DNA of 64,000 bases from positions 1 through 64,000 of the forward strand of contig CBFIEM010000015.1 in the NCBI GenBank assembly GCA_965661625.1, written 5' to 3'. Below are positions 17,120 through 25,684 of the stretch, piece after piece. The stretch is from GCA-2705995 sp965661625. Its GTDB lineage: Bacteria > Bacteroidota > Bacteroidia > Flavobacteriales_G > Salibacteraceae. Under the pieces are notes generated by a model. The model saw only the letters and a program-made list of their open reading frames with translations, made no database searches and was not told the DNA's origin. Numbering within the stretch: position 1 is the stretch's first letter; the number at the start of each line of letters is the position of its first letter. A program made the translations under genes and the position numbers.

Positions 17120-17786
17120 TCTACTTTTAGTCGTATTACTGGTATCAAACTGTGCCATAGGCTTGAGCCAGACTTACCATATGGGGCTTTTAAAGTATCG
17201 GGGTGGCGGTGATTGGTATGCAAATTTAGAAACCTCACTCCCCAACCTGATAAGCTTTTGCAACACAGAGTTAGGCACTCAGTTCCATCCCGAGCAGCGC
17301 ATTGTTTCACCCGAAAGCCAAGAACTCTACAATGTCCCTTTCGTTCATATGACTGGTCACGGAAATGTTGTTTTCAGCAATCAAGAAGCTCAAAATCTAA
17401 GGGATTATCTGCTAGCAGGAGGTTTTTTGCACATTGATGACAACTATGGGATGGACCCTTACATACGGCTTGCGATGAAACAAGTTTTTCCAGCCTTGGA
17501 TTGGGTTGCATTGCCACCAACACATCCTATCTTTCAAGAACCCTATGCGTTCCCTGACGGAGTTCCAAAAGTGCACAAACATGAAGGCAAAGCCCCTCAA
17601 GTGTTAGCGCTTATAAAAAACGGACGTATTATTTGCTTGTATACTTATGAAGTTGACCTGGGCGATGGATGGGAAGATATTGCGGTTCATGGAGATTCGC
17701 AGGAGATCCATGAATTAGCACTGAAAATGGGTGCCAATATTATCTATTATGTATTTAGTGGAAGACTTGAATCGCAGCAATTTTGA
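17109..17786 (+). CDS. DUF4159 domain secreted protein
   Basis: A 225-residue exported protein of the DUF4159 family, a glutamine-amidotransferase-like fold found in Bacteroidota envelope loci. The GTG at 17109 gives a signal peptide (KHNLLLVVLLVSNCAIGLSQ); the longer TTG frame at 17079 is unlikely. Family features include HMGLLKYRGGGDWY, MTGHGNVVFSNQEAQNLRDY and GGFLHIDDNYGMD. No catalytic Cys is evident. It overlaps rsmE by 11 bp and the channel gene by 4 bp, so it is in one operon with both. Confidence 0.85.
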   Translation: MKHNLLLVVLLVSNCAIGLSQTYHMGLLKYRGGGDWYANLETSLPNLISFCNTELGTQFHPEQRIVSPESQELYNVPFVHMTGHGNVVFSNQEAQNLRDYLLAGGFLHIDDNYGMDPYIRLAMKQVFPALDWVALPPTHPIFQEPYAFPDGVPKVHKHEGKAPQVLALIKNGRIICLYTYEVDLGDGWEDIAVHGDSQEIHELALKMGANIIYYVFSGRLESQQF

Positions 17787-18601
17787 GTAAAAAAGAACTT
17801 TACAACATCATTTTCGAAACGGACACTCCAAAGGGAAAGGCCTTCGATGTTGCCCTTTTAATTGCCATTATATTGAGCATTGTTACGGTTATGCTCGAGA
17901 CCGTTCAAGAACTCGACGAAAAGTTCAATCAACTGTTCAGCATATTAGAATGGATTTTCACCATAATCTTCACCGCTGAATACATTGTTCGCATCTACAT
18001 TGTTGAACGCAAAAGAAAATACATCTTCAGCTTCTTAGGCTTAATCGATTTGCTTTCCATTCTTCCCGCCTACCTCAGTATCTTCCTTGTTGGTTCGCAT
18101 TACCTTTCGGTACTTCGAATCATGCGATTATTGCGCGTATTCCGCGTTCTAAAACTTACACGCTTCATTGGTGAAGCTGCGGTGCTTCAAAATGCGTTAA
18201 AGAACTCACGATACAAAATAAGCGTCTTCCTGATATTTGTTTTGAGCATTGTTGTTATCATGGGTACGCTGCTGTATATGGTAGAAGGGGCTGAACACGG
18301 ATTTACAAGTATTCCTAGAAGTATTTATTGGGCCATCGTTACCCTTACTACTGTTGGTTATGGGGACATATCACCTGGAACGGCAACCGGACAGTTTATA
18401 GCCTCGGTAATCATGATTTTAGGGTATGGAATCATTGCTGTTCCTACAGGAATTGTATCAACAGAAATGGTTCAAGCGCAGCGCTCATCATCAAAAAAAA
18501 CGCATACCATTACGTGTGCAGCATGCGGCGAAACTGAACACTTAACAGGTGCTGGTTTTTGTCAAAATTGCGGAGAACCTCTTGATTCGCCGGGTAATTA
18601 A
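17783..18601 (+). CDS. Voltage-gated-type K+ channel with zinc-ribbon tail
   Basis: A 272-residue ion channel subunit with six transmembrane helices. S4 carries regularly spaced Arg (LRIMRLLRVFRVLKLTRF), and the pore loop has the K+ selectivity filter TLTTVGYGD near residues 187-195. The cytosolic C-terminus ends in a four-cysteine zinc ribbon (CAACGETEHLTGAGFCQNCG), an unusual appendage to a short channel. The likely start is TTG at 17783, overlapping the DUF4159 stop by 4 bp. It probably forms a tetramer in the inner membrane. Confidence 0.9.
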   Translation: MSKKELYNIIFETDTPKGKAFDVALLIAIILSIVTVMLETVQELDEKFNQLFSILEWIFTIIFTAEYIVRIYIVERKRKYIFSFLGLIDLLSILPAYLSIFLVGSHYLSVLRIMRLLRVFRVLKLTRFIGEAAVLQNALKNSRYKISVFLIFVLSIVVIMGTLLYMVEGAEHGFTSIPRSIYWAIVTLTTVGYGDISPGTATGQFIASVIMILGYGIIAVPTGIVSTEMVQAQRSSSKKTHTITCAACGETEHLTGAGFCQNCGEPLDSPGN

Positions 18602-18689
18602 CACCTCGTTCCTTCGGTAAACTTCGGCGACATCCAGCATACAACATAAAAAATCGTAATTTAGTTCCTCAATCTAAACATAACTCAAT

Positions 18690-19418
18690 ATGAAAAAACT
18701 ATTACTATTAGCATGCGCTGTCGGATTTGTAGCTTCTTCTCAGGCTCAATTCGTGGATTTAACAATCTCTGCTATTACAAGTCCTTCAGGTACGGTTTAC
18801 CTCGATAGTGATCAAAATGGAGATCCTGTTTATTCATTATCACTTGAAGCTGTAAACAATGATGTTGAACTTCCTATTGGTGATGCATTTTTTACCGTTG
18901 AATATGATGGTAGCAATGTTCCTGCGCCAAACGGAAACTGGACTGGAAATACTACAACTCCATGGATGATGGGCGAAACTGAAGCTTTTACCCTAACACA
19001 AGCGTTCACATTTGAAGGAGATGTTGGTCAAGCTGATCTATGTGTAACCTTGACGAACTGGAAAAACAGTTCTGCTAGTACTCCTGAAACGAATAGTAAC
19101 CTTGCTCCTGTGTGTGTTACCTTAACTGTTGAAGACACAACTACAACATCAGTAAATGAGCATTCGCTTGTACTTGATCGTGTAATTGCAAATGGTGAAA
19201 TAATTACTGTTTATGCAAGCAATAACATTAACCAAGCGGTTGATTTCACATTGTATAACCTTGCAGGACAAGCAGTTCACACTACTAAATTCAACACAAC
19301 TGGATCTAATTTCTACAAAAACATCAATGTAACTGGCGTTCCTGCTGGTATTTACATTGTTCGTTTGACTGGAGATAAAGGGACAAGTGGTGCAGTACAG
19401 AAAGTGTACTTGCGCTAA
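18690..19418 (+). CDS. T9SS type A sorting-domain protein
   Basis: A 242-residue secreted protein: signal peptide (MKKLLLLACAVGFVASSQAQ), a beta-rich central domain resembling a CARDB/Ig-like fold (TVEYDGSNVPAPNGNW, DLCVTLTNWKNSS), and a C-terminal T9SS sorting domain (FTLYNLAGQAVHTTKFN ... GIYIVRLTGD ... KVYLR). It should cross the outer membrane through the type IX machinery and lose the C-terminal domain. No enzymatic motif is present, so the role is unknown. It is monocistronic and ends at a strong terminator. Confidence 0.85.
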   Translation: MKKLLLLACAVGFVASSQAQFVDLTISAITSPSGTVYLDSDQNGDPVYSLSLEAVNNDVELPIGDAFFTVEYDGSNVPAPNGNWTGNTTTPWMMGETEAFTLTQAFTFEGDVGQADLCVTLTNWKNSSASTPETNSNLAPVCVTLTVEDTTTTSVNEHSLVLDRVIANGEIITVYASNNINQAVDFTLYNLAGQAVHTTKFNTTGSNFYKNINVTGVPAGIYIVRLTGDKGTSGAVQKVYLR

Positions 19419-19436
19419 CCTGAATCACGCTCATTT

Positions 19437-19470
19437 AAAAAGGTCATCCTGATGGATGACCTTTTTTTTT
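19437..19470 (+). terminator. Terminator after T9SS gene
   Basis: AAAAAGGTCATCC (19437-19449), a TGAT loop and GGATGACC (19454-19461) followed by nine T. It is a canonical intrinsic terminator. Confidence 0.92.
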
Positions 19471-19569
19471 ATACCTACCCAACCTTTTGAGCCCCTTATG
19501 CGTTATTGCTGATACTTGGTGTTTGATAATTATGTTAACCGATAAGTATCGACACTTATTACACACACG

Positions 19570-19597
19570 AAAAAGCCCTTCTCCAAGGGCTTTTTTT
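19570..19597. terminator. Terminator at the 3' end of hutH
   Basis: AAAAAGCCCTT (19570-19580) pairs with AAGGGCTTTTTTT (19585-19597) around CTCC. It overlaps the hutH stop codon and has T-runs on both strands, so it can stop the leftward hisS-hutH transcript and any rightward read-through. Confidence 0.85.
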
Positions 19598-21080
19598 ATT
19601 GAACTACCTGAACAAACTGTTCTGCATTTCGAATATCTGGTGAGAGCACCCGATCAGCCTGAACCAATGGAACCACTTTTCGGAATCGCGTTAAAAGGTC
19701 ACGTAATTCGGGAGAAGTCCGTTGCTCATCTCGAAACTGCATGGCCTGAGAAGCATTCATCAATTCAATTCCCTGAATGCGCTGAACGTTGGCAGCTACA
19801 CGAAGGCATTTAGTAGCTGCATTCGCACCCATGCTTACGTGATCTTCTTGACCATTAGATGAGTCTATTGAATCTACTGAAGCGGGCATACAGCATTGTT
19901 TATTCTGACTTACAATTGAAGCGGCAGTATATTGTGGAATCATGAACCCAGAATTCAACCCTGGATTAGCCACTAAAAATGCGGGCAAACCCCGCGTACC
20001 ACTAATCAATTTATAAACCCTCCGCTCAGCAATGCTACCGAGTTCAGCTAGCGCTATTGCCAACTGGTCTAATGCCATAGCTAAAGGCTGACCATGGAAA
20101 TTACCGGCAGAAATAACCTCATCAGCATCTGGAAATACGGTAGGGTTATCGGTAACCGAATTCACTTCACGTTCAAAAACCGTTTTTACAAAATCAATTA
20201 CATCCCTTGAAGCACCATGCACTTGAGGCATGCAACGAAAGGAATATGGATCTTGAACATGTTCTTTGGGCTGATTGATCAGCTCACTGCCATCGAGGTG
20301 GCGCCTAACTGCTTGCGCAGTAACTAGTTGTCCGGGCTGTTTTCTTACTAAATGTGGTAGATCACTAAACGGCTCTATCCGTCCGTCAAAAGCTTCGAGT
20401 GCCAGCGCACCAAACTTATCGGCGTTGGCTAAAATGGTTTCTGATTTAGCCAAGGTATAAACCCCATAAGCGCTCATAAATTGGGTGCCGTTCAATAGCG
20501 CTAAGCCTTCTTTTGCGCCCAACGTTAAGGCCGACCAGTTTTTTCGCTTGTAGACTTCTGATGTATCAATTCGCTCACCTTGATCATACACTTCTCCTAG
20601 ACCTAATAATGGAAGTGCTAAATGCGCTAAGGGGGCTAAATCTCCGGATGCGCCTAGCGAACCTTGCTCATAAACAACAGGGATAATCCCTGAATTAAAC
20701 ATGTCTACGAAGCGCTGAACAGTTGTCAACTGTACACCACTGTGTCCATAGCACATGTTTTGAATCTTTAAAATCATCATGATTTTCACAATATCCTGAG
20801 GTACTAGTTCCCCCGTACCGCAAGCATGTGACATTACCAAGTTAGCCTGAAGTTGACTAAGCTCATCCGATGATATTTGCGTATTACACAACGATCCAAA
20901 TCCCGTGTTAATTCCATAAATGGGACCCTCCCGCGAAGCGAGCATGTTGTCTAAATAGGACTTACACGATTCAATTGCCTCAATCGCAGTAGCGGACAAT
21001 TCGAGTTTTTTACCCTCTGTAATGATTGACATCAATGTTTCCAAAGACAACCAATCATGCGATACTACATGTTTACTCAT
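19596..21080 (-). CDS. hutH: Histidine ammonia-lyase family enzyme
   Basis: A 494-residue aromatic amino acid lyase, probably deaminating L-histidine to urocanate. The Ala-Ser-Gly triad that cyclises into the MIO cofactor is in GSLGASGDLAPLAH (about residues 144-146). The N-terminal GPIYGINTGFGSL loop with the catalytic Tyr and the VMSHACGTG segment are typical of bacterial HAL. The length is about that of HAL. Neither hutU, hutI nor hutG is adjacent, so a tyrosine- or phenylalanine-lyase activity cannot be fully excluded. It overlaps hisS by 4 bp (ATGA). Confidence 0.9.
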   Translation of the reverse strand: MSKHVVSHDWLSLETLMSIITEGKKLELSATAIEAIESCKSYLDNMLASREGPIYGINTGFGSLCNTQISSDELSQLQANLVMSHACGTGELVPQDIVKIMMILKIQNMCYGHSGVQLTTVQRFVDMFNSGIIPVVYEQGSLGASGDLAPLAHLALPLLGLGEVYDQGERIDTSEVYKRKNWSALTLGAKEGLALLNGTQFMSAYGVYTLAKSETILANADKFGALALEAFDGRIEPFSDLPHLVRKQPGQLVTAQAVRRHLDGSELINQPKEHVQDPYSFRCMPQVHGASRDVIDFVKTVFEREVNSVTDNPTVFPDADEVISAGNFHGQPLAMALDQLAIALAELGSIAERRVYKLISGTRGLPAFLVANPGLNSGFMIPQYTAASIVSQNKQCCMPASVDSIDSSNGQEDHVSMGANAATKCLRVAANVQRIQGIELMNASQAMQFRDEQRTSPELRDLLTRFRKVVPLVQADRVLSPDIRNAEQFVQVVQ

Positions 21081-22432
21081 TTGATCTGGTCAATTAGGTT
21101 GGACTGCAAAACTACTTCTTGATTCCCCGTTTTCATTTGCTTGAGGGTAGCTTTCCCTGCTTGGATCTCTTCCTCGCCTATCAGCACTACGTGACTTATC
21201 TTTTTATCGTTGGCGTATTTCATTTGCTTTTTCAGCTTCGCTTGATCTGGATAAACTTCCGCAGAAATTCCATTCACCCTCATTTCCTCAGCTAACTTCA
21301 AGTAAGTAGGAATAGCTTCATCGCTAAAATTTATGAAGAGTACCTGAGTTACCGTTTCAATCGAATCGGGAAATAATCCTTTCGCTAATAGCAAATCATA
21401 GATGCGATCAGCACCAAAAGAAATACCAACACCAGAAAGTCCTTTCATTCCAAATACCCCCGTAAGGTCGTCGTATCGTCCTCCCCCACAAATACTTGAA
21501 GGAAAATCAGGGTGTGCTACTTCAATAATAGCACCCGTGTAATAATTCAGTCCTCGTGCCAACGTTAGATCCAAACTCACCTGAGATAGCCCAAACTGAT
21601 CCGTCAATTGAAAGAGGTAATTTAATTCCTCAACACCTGCTTTCCCTATTTCACTGTCGGCAAGCATCGTATCTAGCAAATTCAGCTTCTCTGAACGCGA
21701 ACCAGAAAAGGTTAATAACGGCTGCAGTCCTTCGATTGCGGTAGTTGGCAATCCCCGATTAACTAGCTCTTCATTTACTTTGTCTAATCCTATCTTGTCA
21801 AGCTTATCCATCGCTGTGGTAAGGTCAATCAAGAAATCACTTGCGCCCAAACTCTCAGCTAAACCAGCGAGGACTTTGCGGTTATTGAGTTTTATTTCAA
21901 CATCTGCCAAGCCCAGCTTAGTGAACACACCCTGTATAATACGAATAAGCTCCAACTCATTCAATAAACTCGGGGATCCAATCACATCTGCATCGCATTG
22001 ATAAAATTCACGGTACCTGCCTTTTTGAGGGCGATCTGCTCGCCAAACGGGTTGGATTTGGTAGCGTTTAAAAGGAAAAGCTAATTCGTGATGATGCTGC
22101 ACAACAAACCGGGCAAAAGGAACCGTTAAGTCGTAGCGAAGTGCCTTTTCACTCAATTTTGATGTGAGGGGAACTAAATCGCGATTAAGGAGTTCGTCTG
22201 CTGTCGCTTTTTTCAAAAAGTCGCCTGAATTCAATATTTTAAAGATCAATCGGTCACCCTCTTCACCGTACTTCCCCATCAATGTCTCCATCGTCTCCAT
22301 GGCGGGAGTTTCAATTGGTGCATAGCCGTACAGCTCATACAACTCTCGAATGACTTGAAACAAATAGTTCCTCCTGGTCATCTCGGTTGGACCAAAGTCA
22401 CGCGTGCCCTTAGGAATAGATACTTTAGACAT
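21077..22432 (-). CDS. hisS: Histidyl-tRNA synthetase
   Basis: A class II aminoacyl-tRNA synthetase charging tRNA-His, 451 residues from the preferred ATG at 22432. The family N-terminus (SIPKGTRDFGP) begins right there; the in-frame extension to 22543 is unlike the family and would overlap a divergent gene. Motif 2 (RYQIQPVWRADRPQKGRYREFYQCD), histidine-specific LARGLNYYTGAIIEV and GGGRYDDL, and the C-terminal anticodon-binding domain are all present. It is translationally coupled to hutH. Confidence 0.97.
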   Translation of the reverse strand: MSKVSIPKGTRDFGPTEMTRRNYLFQVIRELYELYGYAPIETPAMETMETLMGKYGEEGDRLIFKILNSGDFLKKATADELLNRDLVPLTSKLSEKALRYDLTVPFARFVVQHHHELAFPFKRYQIQPVWRADRPQKGRYREFYQCDADVIGSPSLLNELELIRIIQGVFTKLGLADVEIKLNNRKVLAGLAESLGASDFLIDLTTAMDKLDKIGLDKVNEELVNRGLPTTAIEGLQPLLTFSGSRSEKLNLLDTMLADSEIGKAGVEELNYLFQLTDQFGLSQVSLDLTLARGLNYYTGAIIEVAHPDFPSSICGGGRYDDLTGVFGMKGLSGVGISFGADRIYDLLLAKGLFPDSIETVTQVLFINFSDEAIPTYLKLAEEMRVNGISAEVYPDQAKLKKQMKYANDKKISHVVLIGEEEIQAGKATLKQMKTGNQEVVLQSNLIDQIK

Positions 22433-22451
22433 AATCAAGAATTTAGAAGCG

Positions 22452-22459
22452 CAAATATC
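22452..22459 (-). promoter_or_regulatory. -7-like element for hisS
   Basis: Minus-strand GATATTTG, seven of eight bases of TAnnTTTG and identical to the rpsP -7 element. It would give a leader of roughly 15 nt before the hisS ATG. No clear -33 TTTG is seen. Confidence 0.4.
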
Positions 22460-22480
22460 CAAAAAATAAGAGGGTTTCGG

Positions 22481-22488
22481 TACTTTTG
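22481..22488 (+). promoter_or_regulatory. -7 element for the 22.5 kb operon
   Basis: TACTTTTG, a full match to TAnnTTTG, 23 bp before the ATG at 22512. It lies back to back with the hisS promoter in an 80-bp divergent gap. Confidence 0.5.
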
Positions 22489-22511
22489 GGATATATTCAT
22501 TTGGACATCTT

Positions 22512-23042
22512 ATGTACGAGATCAAAGAAAAATCATTTGCCATTTTTCACAGGTATTTCTGGACCGGTACCCTTTTAACGTTGAGCTTTTTTTGTTTCCG
22601 TCAGTATTTCGTGGATGCGAATGAGTCCGAATTACATTATACGCGGATTGCGGGTGTGTTGGAATCTGTAGAAGAAGTTGATCAGGCTTATCGGGGTGAG
22701 GTAAAACACAGCGACCATTACCTGCATTTTAAACTCAAGCACCTGAACAATTCGTTCAACCTCGGTACAGTTATCAAGCATGTGGACCTCAATGAGTTTC
22801 ACAAGCACACTAATTTCGAAGATTCTGTAACGGTTCTGATATCAAACCGGGATTCCGTATACCTCAACAAAGGCAACGAATTGTATACGTATGCCTTAGA
22901 AGCTCCTGATGGGAAACGCATCGAAAATCATTACCGCATTAAGTCTGATCTGCATGTTAAATACACCATGTACCCTTCACTGATTTTAGGATTTGTTCTG
23001 GGAATTGGGGGAGTATTTCATTTCTTTAGAAGTCAATCATGA
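22512..23042 (+). CDS. Uncharacterised membrane-anchored protein
   Basis: A 176-residue protein I cannot assign to a family. It has a hydrophobic helix near residues 14-32 (FWTGTLLTLSFFCFRQYFV) and a second near the C-terminus (SLILGFVLGIGGVFHFF), with about 115 polar residues between them that are likely periplasmic and beta-rich. This two-helix hairpin around an exported domain suggests an inner-membrane protein. It overlaps the LysE gene by 4 bp (ATGA), so they are co-translated. Confidence 0.65.
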   Translation: MYEIKEKSFAIFHRYFWTGTLLTLSFFCFRQYFVDANESELHYTRIAGVLESVEEVDQAYRGEVKHSDHYLHFKLKHLNNSFNLGTVIKHVDLNEFHKHTNFEDSVTVLISNRDSVYLNKGNELYTYALEAPDGKRIENHYRIKSDLHVKYTMYPSLILGFVLGIGGVFHFFRSQS

Positions 23043-23662
23043 ATCAGTATTGGGTAGAATTCATTTCCATTGCCCTCTTTCACCTAATTGCTGTAGCTAG
23101 CCCCGGCCCTGACTTTACCATAACCTTGAAACAGAGTTTAAGGTACGGCACCAGAACTGGTGTTTATTCAGCGTTGGGTATTGGAACCGGGATTTTACTT
23201 CATTTATTTTATGTACTCATTGGCTTTGGTCTGATCGTAGCATCACATCCTTACGCTTATACGCTGCTTACATGGGTTGGCGCCGGATACCTCATTTACT
23301 TAGGATATCGCGGAATCACATCAAAACCCGGCAACCACCAAATTAAAGCGGATCAAGAAGTTATCAAGCCAACTGCGTTTAAGGCATTCCAAACTGGTTT
23401 CTTTGTAAATGCATTGAATGTCAAGGCTACGTTGTTTTTTCTTTCGGTTTACACCGCTCTCGTTAGTCCTTCCACCCCAATTCTGTGGCAAGTGAGTTAC
23501 GGATGCTACATGGCGCTTGCCACTGCTGCCTGGTTTTCATTTCTTGCAGGAATTGTCGGCAATCAATATGTGCGAAAACACATCGCTCGTTACGGGTATT
23601 GGGTAGACCGGGTTACTGGTGTAATTCTCATGGGGTTAGCTATAAAGCTCTTGATCGGCTAG
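23039..23662 (+). CDS. LysE/RhtB family amino-acid exporter
   Basis: A 207-residue inner-membrane transporter with about six helices. The family hallmark near the N-terminus (HLIAVASPGPDFTITLKQSL) and the following RYGTRTGVYSALGIGTG are intact. Members export lysine, threonine, homoserine lactones or other small amino compounds; the substrate cannot be told here. Length is normal. It is coupled by ATGA to the uncharacterised membrane protein upstream. Confidence 0.93.
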   Translation: MNQYWVEFISIALFHLIAVASPGPDFTITLKQSLRYGTRTGVYSALGIGTGILLHLFYVLIGFGLIVASHPYAYTLLTWVGAGYLIYLGYRGITSKPGNHQIKADQEVIKPTAFKAFQTGFFVNALNVKATLFFLSVYTALVSPSTPILWQVSYGCYMALATAAWFSFLAGIVGNQYVRKHIARYGYWVDRVTGVILMGLAIKLLIG

Positions 23663-23676
23663 TAAATGCAAATTTA

Positions 23677-23708
23677 TTGTCAACCTTGGTAAACCATTCT
23701 TAGTTTTG
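23677..23708 (+). promoter_or_regulatory. Promoter touching the start codon of the TPR kinase
   Basis: TTG at 23677-23679, a 21-bp spacer, and TAGTTTTG at 23701-23708, a full -7 match. The ATG is at 23714, only 5 nt after the element, so the transcript would be leaderless or nearly so. Confidence 0.5.
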
Positions 23709-23713
23709 CAGTT

Positions 23714-25678
23714 ATGAAGTTAATCCTTGTCGTTGGAATTATAGTCCTCATGGCTGCGTTTAGTTGCAAAGCTAACGCTCAAGCTAACGTGGAACACGAT
23801 TCCTGCTACCAGCTTGCTGATAGCCTAAACCTATTGTCATACAACATCTATGAGGACAGGCCTGATTCGGCTATATTTTTCGCCAACCAAGCGCTATTGA
23901 CCGCTCGAGCGTGTTCAAACGACTATCAAAAATCATGGGCGTTGAATAACCTTGGAGCAGCTCATTACGTCAAAGCAAATTATGAAACATCGATCGCATA
24001 TCACGAAGATGCCCTAGCTATCCACATCGCCATGAATGACTCCTTTGAGTTAGGTCACACATACAATTACCTCGGTAATGCGTATATGGATCAGGGAGCA
24101 TTACAAACAGCCTTAGATTACTACATTCAAGCCACTGAGATCCTGTCAGCGCTAAACAACAAATCCAGTTTGGCGACCATCTTTTATAACATGAGTTTAG
24201 TGCATTACGACCAATTGCGCATGACAAGTGCTATTGGATATATGAAACAAGCCGCTGATTATGCTAAAGAAAGCGACTTCCCTTCCATTGAATATGATGC
24301 TTACGCAAGCTTACTGCTCTATTATGCTGAAGAAAATCGCCTTGACTCGGCTAAAAAATACCTTGAACTCGCTAAACCTTATTTCATAGGGACAGACGCT
24401 GCTACGCAAATTAGCCTTGGATACTTTTATGCATTTGAAGGATTCTATGAAGCCACTTTGAAAAACTATCGCGAAGCGGATCAGCTGTTAGCTAAATCCG
24501 AAGCTATTTTTGTTGCAATTGACGACCCCTACAGCAACGCGAATTTGCTGTATTACAAGGGTAAGGTAGCCCTTTTGCGTGGCAATATTAGTCAGGCACA
24601 GGCATATGCAAAACAAGCCTTAAAATTAGCTCAAAGCATCAATGCATTATTTCGGGTGATTGAGATACGAAGCCTTCAAGCTCAGCTCTATGCGCGAAGT
24701 GGAAATTACAAACAGGCTTGGGTAATTGATCAAGAGGTCGACAGCATCAACCATGAGTTATCGTCATTCGATTCAGAAAAGCAATTGCTCAATCGACGAC
24801 TCAAACAAGTTGAGCGTAAAAACAAAAGCCTCACATCCCAAAAGTTTAAGCTTCAAAAGGATGTGACGAAAAAAACCAAATTGATTGAACGAAAAGATAC
24901 CTTGATCTTATTTTTTGTCGCGTTTCTCATTGCAGCTTTAACCTACCTCTTTTACCTCTATAAACTCTATACAGGGAGGAAACGCTTAATTGAAACCAAA
25001 GACAAAATTTTAAGTGTTCTGGGACATGATTTGCGGACACCTGTGAATCAACTTCAAAGCATCATTTCTTTGGCGCGGGAAGGATTATTAAGCAAAGATG
25101 AAGAGGAGAGTCTTTTTCGCAACATTTCTTTGAGTTTAGATCGCATTTCAAAATCATTAGAGAACATTCTTCATTGGTCCAAAACCCACCTCATTGGCTC
25201 CCAAACAACTCAAGAACCGTTAAACCTGCTTACCTCAACCGAAGACGCTGTTGGATTTCATGAACGTTCTTTGCTCGACAAGGAGGTTAACCTTACCATT
25301 GGAGAGGAATTGGGTAGCATTGAAATCGCTGCAGATAGGGCGCAATTTCAAATTATTCTGCGCAACTTAATCGGAAATGCTTTAAAGTATTCATACCGTG
25401 GAGACTCGATTAAAGTTTCAGCTGTTCAAGACTCCAGTGCGCGAAAAGCTTCGATATCAATACAAGACAGTGGAACCGGAATGACTAAAATGGAAATCAA
25501 CCGCATTTTAAATTTCAGCTTTAATCAATCCAAATTAGGAACATCTCAAGAGCAAGGTACTGGCCTGGGTTTAGTGCTGGTTAAGCACTTTCTCAAGTTG
25601 AACAAAGGCTCGTTATCCGTTTCCAGTGAACCAGGTAGAGGAAGTGTTTTCACGTGTACACTTCCCCTAGCAACATAA
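23714..25678 (+). CDS. TPR-containing sensor histidine kinase
   Basis: A 654-residue signal transducer: signal peptide (about 1-23), a periplasmic array of tetratricopeptide repeats (about 45-350; for example AWALNNLGAAHYVKANYE-like units), a coiled coil, one membrane helix (LILFFVAFLIAALTYLFYLY, about 395-415), then HisKA with phospho-accepting His438 (SVLGHDLRTPVNQL) and HATPase_c (NLIGNALKYS, GTGLGLVLVKHFL). There is no receiver domain and no adjacent response regulator gene, so it is an orphan kinase. The ligand is unknown; TPR sensors usually bind proteins. Confidence 0.92.
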   Translation: MKLILVVGIIVLMAAFSCKANAQANVEHDSCYQLADSLNLLSYNIYEDRPDSAIFFANQALLTARACSNDYQKSWALNNLGAAHYVKANYETSIAYHEDALAIHIAMNDSFELGHTYNYLGNAYMDQGALQTALDYYIQATEILSALNNKSSLATIFYNMSLVHYDQLRMTSAIGYMKQAADYAKESDFPSIEYDAYASLLLYYAEENRLDSAKKYLELAKPYFIGTDAATQISLGYFYAFEGFYEATLKNYREADQLLAKSEAIFVAIDDPYSNANLLYYKGKVALLRGNISQAQAYAKQALKLAQSINALFRVIEIRSLQAQLYARSGNYKQAWVIDQEVDSINHELSSFDSEKQLLNRRLKQVERKNKSLTSQKFKLQKDVTKKTKLIERKDTLILFFVAFLIAALTYLFYLYKLYTGRKRLIETKDKILSVLGHDLRTPVNQLQSIISLAREGLLSKDEEESLFRNISLSLDRISKSLENILHWSKTHLIGSQTTQEPLNLLTSTEDAVGFHERSLLDKEVNLTIGEELGSIEIAADRAQFQIILRNLIGNALKYSYRGDSIKVSAVQDSSARKASISIQDSGTGMTKMEINRILNFSFNQSKLGTSQEQGTGLGLVLVKHFLKLNKGSLSVSSEPGRGSVFTCTLPLAT

Positions 25679-25684
25679 CCCGTA

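Noticed and set aside
19487..19813. Rightward ORF over the hutH 3' end
   Set aside because: It runs through two terminators and is antisense to conserved hutH sequence.
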